Shown here one piece after another: positions 8,025 to 15,118 of a DNA stretch of 64,000 nucleotides. The notes beneath the pieces are model-generated. The model worked only from the letters and a program-made list of their open reading frames with translations, was not told where the DNA came from and ran no database searches. The stretch is from positions 124,001 to 188,000 of the forward strand of contig CAZAQV010000003.1 in assembly GCA_964487255.1 (NCBI GenBank), written 5' to 3'. The position numbers were made by a program, and so were the translations under genes. Origin of the DNA: CAZAQV01 sp964487255. Lineage in GTDB: Bacteria > Myxococcota_A > Polyangia > Polyangiales > CAZAQV01. Positions within the stretch are counted from its first letter, which is position 1; every line of letters starts with the position of its first letter.

Positions 8025-8690
8025 CTATGCGCCCTTCGTGGCGCCCGGTTCGACCGCCGATTTGAGCGAAGCTAGCAACGTGGCGCTAAGCAGGTTCCCG
8101 TCGTCGGCGATCGCCTTAACGCGCCCTTTGAGCGTGTTGAACGCAATCACTGCTGGGATAGCCACCAGCAACCCAACCGCCGTCGCGATCAACGCCTCCG
8201 CAATTCCCCCCATCACGGCAGAGCTTGCTGAACCCATATTCGATGAGAGATCTTTGAACGCTCGAATAATCCCTAACACCGTCCCGAAAAGGCCGATGAA
8301 GGGCGCATTGCTGGCCACCGTCGCAAGAAAGCTGAGCCTCTTTTCATACCTCGCTCGTTCTTTGCGAGCCGCTGCAACGAGCAGGTCTTCAACCGCGTCG
8401 GGACCCCTGGCATAGTCCCTCAGACCAAACAAGACGGTGTTGGTCTCCAGGCTATCGAATTGCTCAAGATATTGCGCAGCGCCCATCAGGTCGCCTTCTT
8501 TGAGATACTCGCTCAACTTCGCACGCACCTTGTCGATGTCGATCCCGTGGCGACGATAGAACGTGTACCTCTCCACCATGACTGCGACCGAAACGATCGA
8601 CAGCGCGATGAGCACCCAGAGCACCCACTCCGCCTGGAAAATTGGGAGCTCGAGCAACGTTGAAATTAGTCCACTATGTTCGGGATTCAT
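8025..8690 (-). CDS. exbB: ExbB/TolQ/MotA-family proton channel protein
   Basis: A 221-residue inner-membrane protein with the three-helix ExbB layout: one helix near the N-terminus (WVLWVLIALSIVSVAVMVE), a cytoplasmic domain with RYTFYRRHGIDIDKVRAKL and the region LFGLRDYARGPDAVEDLL, then two closely spaced helices FLATVASNAPFIGLFGTVLG and ALIATAVGLLVAIPAVIAF. The FIGLFGTVLGI and AEALIATAVGLLVAIPA motifs are the family signature. It is the first gene of the six-gene minus-strand TonB operon. The 92-base gap to the divergent response-regulator gene holds an RstA-box-like repeat and is the likely promoter for both directions. Confidence 0.93.
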   Translation of the reverse strand: MNPEHSGLISTLLELPIFQAEWVLWVLIALSIVSVAVMVERYTFYRRHGIDIDKVRAKLSEYLKEGDLMGAAQYLEQFDSLETNTVLFGLRDYARGPDAVEDLLVAAARKERARYEKRLSFLATVASNAPFIGLFGTVLGIIRAFKDLSSNMGSASSAVMGGIAEALIATAVGLLVAIPAVIAFNTLKGRVKAIADDGNLLSATLLASLKSAVEPGATKGA

Positions 8691-8743
8691 GCCGTGGAAC
8701 TTGGGGCCAAGGAGCTGTAATGACAGTGCTTGTTTCGCAACGT

Positions 8744-8757
8744 TACAGTTTGTTACA
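8744..8757. promoter_or_regulatory. RstA-box-like direct repeat in the divergent promoter
   Basis: The sequence TACAGTTTGTTACA matches the E. coli RstA box TACATNTNGTTACA (as I remember it) at every fixed position but one. It also reads as two GTTACA direct repeats (8742-8747 and 8752-8757) with a 10-bp period, the usual spacing for tandem OmpR-family dimers. It lies 25 bases before the RstA-like regulator gene and 53 bases before exbB on the other strand, so it could serve autoregulation, control of the TonB operon, or both. Seen in sequence; binding is inferred. Confidence 0.5.
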
Positions 8758-8782
8758 AATCGTCATGGGGTTGCGGTAGAGC

Positions 8783-9481
8783 ATGGTTGAGGGAGCCGGA
8801 CCATCGCAGCAGGTTCTACTCGTCGAGGACGATGATGAGCTTTCGAGCCTGATTGCAGACTATCTCAAGGACCACGGCCTTTCCGTCGAGGTTGTATCCG
8901 ACGGCTCACTCGCCGAACAAACCGCAAGGAGGTTTCGACCGGATCTCGTGATTCTCGACGCCATGCTTCCGGGTAAAGACGGACTCGAGATCTGCCGCGA
9001 CATGCGTGCCTGGTTCGACGGACCAATCCTGTTTTTGACGGCACGCTCCGGTTGGGTTGATGAGATCGTTGGACTTGAGATCGGTGCAGACGACTACCTC
9101 GGAAAGCCGGTCGAGCCGCGCCTATTACTCGCCCGTGTGCGAACGCTTCTTCGCCGCGCATCGAACTCCATCCGATCGACCGAAGATGAGACACTGCGCG
9201 TCAACGAGCAGCGCCGAACTGCGCATCTTGGTTCCCGGAACCTTGAACTGACAGACGCTGAGTTCGACCTCCTCGTGTACATGCGCGCGCGGGCTGGACA
9301 GACTCTCAGCCGCAAACAACTTGCACGCGACGTTTGCGAGGCCGAGTACGACGGCTTTGACCGCACGGTCGACGTTCGCATTGGCCGCTTGCGATCAAAG
9401 CTCGGGGATGATGCCAAACACCCACGCTGGATCAAGTCCGTGCGCGGGATCGGCTACATCTTCTTACAGGGCGACTCATGA
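8783..9481 (+). CDS. OmpR-family response regulator, RstA-like
   Basis: A 232-residue transcription factor. The receiver domain (about 10-125) has the acidic pocket VLLVEDDDEL, the phospho-acceptor Asp59 in LVILDAMLPGKDG, the Thr of LFLTARSG and the Lys of GADDYLGKPVEPR. The C-terminal winged helix (about 145-230) has LELTDAEFDLLVYM, the recognition helix near YDGFDRTVDVRIGRLRSKLG and the final hairpin IKSVRGIGYIFL. That C-terminal sequence is closest to RstA/CpxR-type regulators. Its stop overlaps the ATG of the kinase gene by 4 bases, so the two are translated together. An RstA-box-like repeat sits just upstream. The signal and regulon are unknown. Confidence 0.93.
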   Translation: MVEGAGPSQQVLLVEDDDELSSLIADYLKDHGLSVEVVSDGSLAEQTARRFRPDLVILDAMLPGKDGLEICRDMRAWFDGPILFLTARSGWVDEIVGLEIGADDYLGKPVEPRLLLARVRTLLRRASNSIRSTEDETLRVNEQRRTAHLGSRNLELTDAEFDLLVYMRARAGQTLSRKQLARDVCEAEYDGFDRTVDVRIGRLRSKLGDDAKHPRWIKSVRGIGYIFLQGDS

Positions 9482-10737
9482 TTCGCTTTGCGACCCGTGT
9501 ACTTGTCGCAATACTCCTCGCAGCCATTGCCAGCTTACTCGCCGGGTTCTGGCTTGAACCACCGGCGGGCCGCATCACCGAAGAGCTTCTACAAGGACAT
9601 GCCCGGCTTCTCGCGGACGAACTGGCCCGCACAGCGCCTCCGCAACGACCTGAATTCGTTGAGAAGCGCAGCAAACAACTCGGCTACCCTGTCGAACTCG
9701 AAAAAGCGCCTTCTGAGAGGCTCGAACACGTCCGAAGCGAATGGCGCGGCACAAAACTTCACCTGATTGCGCGAGTTCCGGGCACCCCAGGGCAAGTCGT
9801 CCTCGGCCCGCTGCCAAGCCCGACGTCACGCATCTGGGCGCCTTCTCTTGCCGTCGCATTCTTCTTCTCCGTGCTCGCAGCAGCAGCAGCAATTTGGCCG
9901 CTGCTACGCCAAGTTCGTGAACACAATCGCATTGCGCGCCAACTCGCTCGCGGCAACTTCGCGGTGCGCACGTCGACTCGAGAGGGCGACGTTCTGAACT
10001 CGATCGGCAAAGCCCTGAATCAGCTTGCTGACCGGATGAACCAAGTGCTCTCGGACGAGCGTGATCTACTGCGCACTGTCGCTCACGAGGTCCGCGCTCC
10101 GATCGCGCGGATGAGGTTTCGCGTCGAGAAGATCCAACGCCAAGCCAATACACCACTAAGACAAGAATGCGATGGGCTCGACTCGGATCTGCGACAGGTC
10201 AATGAGCTCTTCGAAGAACTGCTGACCTACGTCGCCTTCGATGAGTTCGACCACGAGCGACCTACCCTGCAGCCTGAAACGTTCGATGCCTATGCGCGCG
10301 TCGTCGCCGTCGTCGACGAGGTCACTGCCACCGAAGAAACGGTTTCGGTCACAGTGCATGAACCTCAACCTAGGCCAACCGTCATGGCCAATCCAAAACT
10401 CTTCGAACGAGCAGTCACGAACCTCCTGCTCAACGCACTGTCCTACGGCGGGTCAAAGGTCGACGTGTACATACGAGAGTTTTCCCGAGACGTTATCATC
10501 GATGTTCAGGACAGGGGACCCGGCATCGCTGAAGATGACCGACCGAAAGTGATCCGCCCATTTGTGCGCCTGGGAAAGAAAAAGACGCGTGGTACGGGCC
10601 TAGGGCTCGCCATCGTATCGCGCATCATGGCACTACACGAAGGCCGCCTCCACATCTTGGACGCCCCGACCGGCGGCGCCTCGATTCAGCTTGCGTGGAA
10701 AAAACAAAGCAATTACAAGACCAAGAGCTCTGCATGA
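9478..10737 (+). CDS. Sensor histidine kinase, RstB-like
   Basis: A 419-residue inner-membrane kinase paired with the upstream regulator. Transmembrane helices at about 7-26 and 121-143 flank a roughly 95-residue periplasmic sensor domain. A HAMP segment follows (about 144-195; RQLARGNFAVRTSTREGD). The dimerisation helix holds the phospho-acceptor His203 in TVAHEVRAPIARMRF. The catalytic domain shows the N box (NLLLNALSYG), the G1 box (DVQDRGPGI) and the G2 box (GTGLGLAIV). Sequence around the His resembles RstB-type kinases. The periplasmic domain carries no sensor motif I can name. Confidence 0.93.
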   Translation: MIRFATRVLVAILLAAIASLLAGFWLEPPAGRITEELLQGHARLLADELARTAPPQRPEFVEKRSKQLGYPVELEKAPSERLEHVRSEWRGTKLHLIARVPGTPGQVVLGPLPSPTSRIWAPSLAVAFFFSVLAAAAAIWPLLRQVREHNRIARQLARGNFAVRTSTREGDVLNSIGKALNQLADRMNQVLSDERDLLRTVAHEVRAPIARMRFRVEKIQRQANTPLRQECDGLDSDLRQVNELFEELLTYVAFDEFDHERPTLQPETFDAYARVVAVVDEVTATEETVSVTVHEPQPRPTVMANPKLFERAVTNLLLNALSYGGSKVDVYIREFSRDVIIDVQDRGPGIAEDDRPKVIRPFVRLGKKKTRGTGLGLAIVSRIMALHEGRLHILDAPTGGASIQLAWKKQSNYKTKSSA

Positions 10738-10748
10738 CGGATCGCGGT

Positions 10749-10764
10749 CGGCACGTGGCTCGCA
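10749..10764 (+). promoter_or_regulatory. Possible sigma-54 (-24/-12) promoter
   Basis: CGGCACG-TGGC-TCGCA fits the sigma-54 consensus TGGCACG-N4-TTGCW with two mismatches, and keeps the invariant GG-N10-GC (GG at 10750-10751, GC at 10762-10763). It would start transcription about 16 bases before the ATG at 10791. In GC-rich DNA such matches arise by chance, so this is a candidate only. Confidence 0.3.
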
Positions 10765-10790
10765 GGCATGTTCCAGGCTAAAACTCGCCC

Positions 10791-13238
10791 ATGGAGTGCA
10801 CGAGTTATGTGCGTGCGTCTTGGCTTATCACCCTCTTCCTTGCTGCCCTCGGGTGCGCAGCGGGAAACGACGCGACGCTCGACCCCATCCCAGCCCAAAG
10901 TGTGCGAGTGAGCGCAACCTTGCGCGTTCCGCTCGTCGTACAGAGCAGCGAGAGCAACTATGACCTTCGCTTCGATGGGCCGGACCTCCCCGGGTTGGGG
11001 GTCACCTCGAATATCTCAACTGGCGCTGGGGGTGGCGAGTTCCAATGGACGCCTCTGGCAAGCCACGTCGGCAAGCACGAGTTTGTCTTTAATCTCGTCG
11101 TTGGAGGAGAAGTCGTCGACTCACAGCCAACCTTGATCACGGTCGAGCCCGCTGACGATGCAGCACCCGTATTCGTCCAACCAGGGCCCGGTGGCACCTA
11201 CGACCTATCGCGTAACCCTTGCGTTGCATTCAATGTCGAGGTCCGAGACAATGACTCGGACGAGGTCACGATCACCGCGGCAGCTGACGTCCCTCTCGGC
11301 GCCGATCCGATCTCCTCGACCGGACCCAAGAGCGCCATGTTCGAATGGTGCCCGACGCAAGATCAAATCACCGCATCACAACGCTGGGCTGTACGGCTAT
11401 CGGCCGATGACGGCGAACACCCGCCCACTCTGCTCGACCACGTCATCATCTTGCGTGCACAGGCCAAAGCAGATTGCCGGGGGAAGCCTCCGACCATCGA
11501 AATCGTCTCACCGACGCAAGGCGAGCGCGTTCCAGGAAGCCCGAGCTTCACCGTGAAAATAAACGCGACAGACGAAGGCTCCATCCGAGAAGCACCCATT
11601 CTTTATTACACGATGACGCGCCCTGATGATTTCCTCGACCCCGAAATCGCCACATTCACTGGCCAAACCGACGCGACAGGGGCAGGCCCCGAGTATGAAG
11701 CAACCATTCCTGACCTCGGCCTCGACCCTGGCGACGAGCTGACCTTGTACCTCGTCGCAAGCGTGACCGACAACGACGACGAATCGGGCACGCGCTGCGA
11801 CCACCGCACCGACACCAGCGTTATCAGTTTTGTCGCGGTGGGCACAGACGCACTTGGCGCGGACTGCGCACGCTGCTCTGGCTCCTCCCGCTGCAGCTCA
11901 GCGATTTGCGCTTCTGGGAGCAACGGCGTATCCCAGTGTCTTCCCGCTTGTGCTGCCTGCCCCGAAGACTGCGTGCAAGTCACGACGGTCGAAGGGTTGA
12001 CGCAACAGAGCTGCGCGCCCTCATCTTGCGACAGCGGTCCAGACTGCACGGACGACGCACTTGAGAATAACGATAGCGTGGCAACCGCGACGCCACTAGG
12101 CGCCGGTGGACGCTCCGCTACCTTGTGCAGCCCGAATGTGGACTTCTACAAGATCGATGTTCCAGCGGGGACTAGAACGCAAATCACGCTCACTGGCGAC
12201 GCTTCGGCAACCGCAGATTTGGATCTGATGCTCATGGACGGGAACGGCCGTGTCCTTCAAGTCAGCGAGTCTTACTCGAACAACGAAATCATTTACCACT
12301 GCTCTCCCAGCGCCACCACGGTGTATGCACGCGTGTACGCTATCGGCGAGCAGGCAAGCAACTACGACATCAGCATTACCCAGTCGAGCGCGACCTGTTG
12401 CGTGGATGACGCATTCGAAGACGACGACTCCATTGCCGACGCACGCATGCTAACGGGCGACGCCTTCGACGGGACCATCTGCGCAGGTGATTCCGACTAC
12501 ATCGGGTTTTCGATCGGCGAGCCCACCGACATCGAAGCTGTCATCGTCTTCGAAAATAGCAAAGGTGACCTCGACCTTGGGCTGGCGGACTCACAGGGCT
12601 TTCTGTTGGCAGCCTCCGCCACGGACCAGGACATTGAAGAAATCTCCGGAATCTTGCCTGACCCGGGCAGCTACATCCTTCTCGTCACCGGGCATCAAGA
12701 CGCCGAAACCGACTACATCGGTTCACTCACCCTCTCACCGGTCTCGGGTTGCAGCAGCTCCAGCGACTGCGGCGAAGAGATGGTGTGCGACCAAGGTGTG
12801 TGCGTGGATTGGTCGTGCCAAAGCAACGCAGAATGCCCAACAGACCACCTGTGCGTGAAACTCGGCCCAGATAGCAATGCCAAAGTCTGCGCGCCCACAT
12901 GCTCGGTCAACCGCGATTGTGCGAGCTCTGAAGCGTGCAAGCGTTTCCCGGAAGGACGTGCCTGCGGAAAGACCGGATCCGGACAGAACGGCGACGTCTG
13001 CTTGGACTTCAGAAGCTGCGGCGGACAGCGCGCCTGCCTCGACTTCCCGGATGGCTATTGCGCACGTGCTGGCTGCACGACCGAAAGCGACTGCGAGTCG
13101 GGCACACACTGTGTACCGCTCGAGGGCATGAACGTGTGCGCTCGAGGCTGCGCCGACGTGACCTGCCGCTTCTTTTATGAATGCGCCGACGCGGTGGACA
13201 CAGCGTCCAACGACCAAATCGTCTGCGCGCCACTCTAG
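10791..13238 (+). CDS. Large secreted lipoprotein with two PPC domains and Cys-rich modules
   Basis: An 815-residue predicted lipoprotein. A short hydrophobic leader ends in the lipobox LAALGC (Cys22). The start is uncertain: an in-frame GTG at 10809 would give an equally good leader. Residues about 30-350 look like a series of Ig/cadherin-like beta sandwiches (VSATLRVPLVV, NPCVAFNVEVRDNDSDEVTI, PTIEIVSPTQGERVPGSPSF). Two bacterial pre-peptidase C-terminal (PPC) domains follow, near 420-515 (DDALENNDSVATATPL, VDFYKIDVPAG, LDLMLMD) and 540-640 (DDAFEDDDSIADARML, SDYIGFSIGEPTDIEA, DLDLGLAD, GSYILLVTG). The C-terminus has many disulfide-type Cys modules. It stands 5 bases before a protease-like lipoprotein gene. 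A surface or periplasmic binding/scaffold role is inferred. Confidence 0.82.
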   Translation: MECTSYVRASWLITLFLAALGCAAGNDATLDPIPAQSVRVSATLRVPLVVQSSESNYDLRFDGPDLPGLGVTSNISTGAGGGEFQWTPLASHVGKHEFVFNLVVGGEVVDSQPTLITVEPADDAAPVFVQPGPGGTYDLSRNPCVAFNVEVRDNDSDEVTITAAADVPLGADPISSTGPKSAMFEWCPTQDQITASQRWAVRLSADDGEHPPTLLDHVIILRAQAKADCRGKPPTIEIVSPTQGERVPGSPSFTVKINATDEGSIREAPILYYTMTRPDDFLDPEIATFTGQTDATGAGPEYEATIPDLGLDPGDELTLYLVASVTDNDDESGTRCDHRTDTSVISFVAVGTDALGADCARCSGSSRCSSAICASGSNGVSQCLPACAACPEDCVQVTTVEGLTQQSCAPSSCDSGPDCTDDALENNDSVATATPLGAGGRSATLCSPNVDFYKIDVPAGTRTQITLTGDASATADLDLMLMDGNGRVLQVSESYSNNEIIYHCSPSATTVYARVYAIGEQASNYDISITQSSATCCVDDAFEDDDSIADARMLTGDAFDGTICAGDSDYIGFSIGEPTDIEAVIVFENSKGDLDLGLADSQGFLLAASATDQDIEEISGILPDPGSYILLVTGHQDAETDYIGSLTLSPVSGCSSSSDCGEEMVCDQGVCVDWSCQSNAECPTDHLCVKLGPDSNAKVCAPTCSVNRDCASSEACKRFPEGRACGKTGSGQNGDVCLDFRSCGGQRACLDFPDGYCARAGCTTESDCESGTHCVPLEGMNVCARGCADVTCRFFYECADAVDTASNDQIVCAPL

Positions 13239-13243
13239 TCGTC

Positions 13244-15097
13244 ATGCTCGCCCGTCTCGCTTTTGCACTCCTGTACGTTTCGATCGCCTTCGGCTGCGGA
13301 GACGATGTCCAGTCCGAACGCAGACCGAGCACCTTGAGTCTAACTTCGATTACGGCGCCGAGCCCCGTCCTCGCAGGGACGCCGCTGCTTCCCCAGGGCA
13401 ACGGACTCGAAACGCTTTCCGAGGGAGCGCTCTTACACCTTCGAGGTTCACGGTCGTCAGCGATTGCTCCGCGGAATCCGCAAGCAAAGTCGGGGCGCGT
13501 GGAGTTCATGCTCACTGATGTCGCCGTTGAAGAACTGGGCGTCGGCACACACTCCCTGCAAGCTTGGATTGAAGATACCGACCGAAACAGCAACGAGCTT
13601 TCGATCGAACTCGAGGTTTCGGCCGGCATCTCCCCGCAGCTCCAAGCGGCTCCATCAGGCACTGTTCACCGAAACGACATCGTGGTCATTCGTGGGGATG
13701 GCTTCTTGTTTCCGACCGAAGGCGTGGTCGAACTCGTCGTCGACGGCACCTATACGCGCACGGAAGGCGGCACCACTCCCGTGCAGGCACGCGTCAAGGC
13801 ACTTCCGGTAGAGCCAGACGATCGCAGCCGCGCGAGTGTCGAGCTGGGCACGGAGCTAGGCGGCATCCACACTGGCAGGTTAGAAGGAACGGTGTACCTC
13901 GAAGCCACGACAGCGGCCGGCGTGGTCAAGCAATCGGAGCGCGCTACCACCACACTCACCTTTGAGCCCGCAATTTTCTTTTCGATCGAACCGACCACGC
14001 TTTCTCTTGAGCAAATCGCGACGGTCCGCGGCGCTGGGTTTGTTGGCGGACCCGACCACCCAGACGAGGGCATGTTCGTTCGCCTGCGAGGCACATTTGA
14101 ACCGTACGGCGGCAGCCCTGTCCCGCTCAACGACCGCGAACTCGTGCTTGAATGGGTGAGCGGCACCGAGGCCCGCGTCACACTCGAAGCCGTAGAAAGT
14201 GGCCTCGCGCTCGTTAGCAAAGTGTTTGGTGCTTCGCGAGGCCGATTTGACGGCACAGCGTTGGCCGTGACGGTCAAGGGTGCGACGACGGTGCTCGGCG
14301 TGGAGGCTCCACTTTCGATCACACTGGGACAAATCATCCAAGTCGTGCACCTCAAGTTTCTGCCTGGCTTCTACGATAGCCTCTCACGCTACGGGTTGAC
14401 CGCCGCCGCGGGCCTCCTGGAAGAACTCGTAGTCGAACGAATCGAGGATATCTATGAGCGCTGGAACGTCGACGTTCGTCTTGAAAAGCCAACCGACTAC
14501 TCAGTGCGCGGTTTTGCCACGGTCGAGGTAGGCGGCCCGGACCCCAATGACCTTGGACTCTTCGGTTACGATAACACGCCGGGAAAAGACATCGGCAATG
14601 TCAGACTCGCGGACGCCATCGGCGGGGAGAATGCTGAAACGCAAGCCAACAACCAACCCGGCTACGGCGGCGTATTCGTCGACTCGTTCTTCTACTTCTC
14701 CTCCCATCCGGACGATGCCCTTCCCAACCAACTTGGACCACCACCAGATCCGCTGTTCGATGAGATTTTTGATCCGGTCCGCGCGAAGGCCGCCACGCTG
14801 AAAGAAGTCTCCGGCGAAGGCGATGAAACACGCGTGGCCCAAGTGGCGCGCGCGATAGGCGCCCTTTCGAGCCTGATTGGGGAGACTGTCGCACATGAAC
14901 TGGGGCATTCTTTTGGCCTGGCCGAGCCCTACGGGTCGTCGACGACCTATCACAATATTGGCGACGGCGAAGGATGCCTGATGGACTCCGGCTCGCAGCG
15001 CCCCTTCGGCGAACGTACGCAACAAGCCGGCTATGCGCCGACTCGTCTCTGCTACGACAGTCCGAGCTACCTCGACCAAGTGTTTGTCATCGAGTAG
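13244..15097 (+). CDS. Predicted lipoprotein with a metzincin-like zinc protease motif
   Basis: A 617-residue protein. I placed the start at the ATG at 13244, 5 bases after the previous stop, because it opens a clean lipoprotein leader (MLARLAFALLYVSIAFGC); the frame is open upstream inside the previous gene. The middle carries repeated IPT/TIG-like beta domains (NDIVVIRGDGFLFPTEGVVE; SLEQIATVRGAGFVGGPDHP). The C-terminal 230 residues look like a metallopeptidase domain with HELGHSFGLAE at 14894-14926 and a downstream GCLMDSGSQ that could be the Met-turn. In metzincins the third zinc ligand after HExxHxxGxx is His or Asp; here it is Glu, so activity is uncertain. Likely co-transcribed with the PPC lipoprotein before it. 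Confidence 0.8.
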   Translation: MLARLAFALLYVSIAFGCGDDVQSERRPSTLSLTSITAPSPVLAGTPLLPQGNGLETLSEGALLHLRGSRSSAIAPRNPQAKSGRVEFMLTDVAVEELGVGTHSLQAWIEDTDRNSNELSIELEVSAGISPQLQAAPSGTVHRNDIVVIRGDGFLFPTEGVVELVVDGTYTRTEGGTTPVQARVKALPVEPDDRSRASVELGTELGGIHTGRLEGTVYLEATTAAGVVKQSERATTTLTFEPAIFFSIEPTTLSLEQIATVRGAGFVGGPDHPDEGMFVRLRGTFEPYGGSPVPLNDRELVLEWVSGTEARVTLEAVESGLALVSKVFGASRGRFDGTALAVTVKGATTVLGVEAPLSITLGQIIQVVHLKFLPGFYDSLSRYGLTAAAGLLEELVVERIEDIYERWNVDVRLEKPTDYSVRGFATVEVGGPDPNDLGLFGYDNTPGKDIGNVRLADAIGGENAETQANNQPGYGGVFVDSFFYFSSHPDDALPNQLGPPPDPLFDEIFDPVRAKAATLKEVSGEGDETRVAQVARAIGALSSLIGETVAHELGHSFGLAEPYGSSTTYHNIGDGEGCLMDSGSQRPFGERTQQAGYAPTRLCYDSPSYLDQVFVIE

Positions 15098-15118
15098 GCG
15101 TCGCTCCAACCTCGCGGG

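Noticed and set aside
7605..8690. exbB-exbD as the AglRQS gliding motor
   Set aside because: AglRQS has one TolQ-like and two TolR-like genes; here there is a single ExbD followed directly by tonB and a TonB-dependent receptor, which fits a nutrient-uptake system better.
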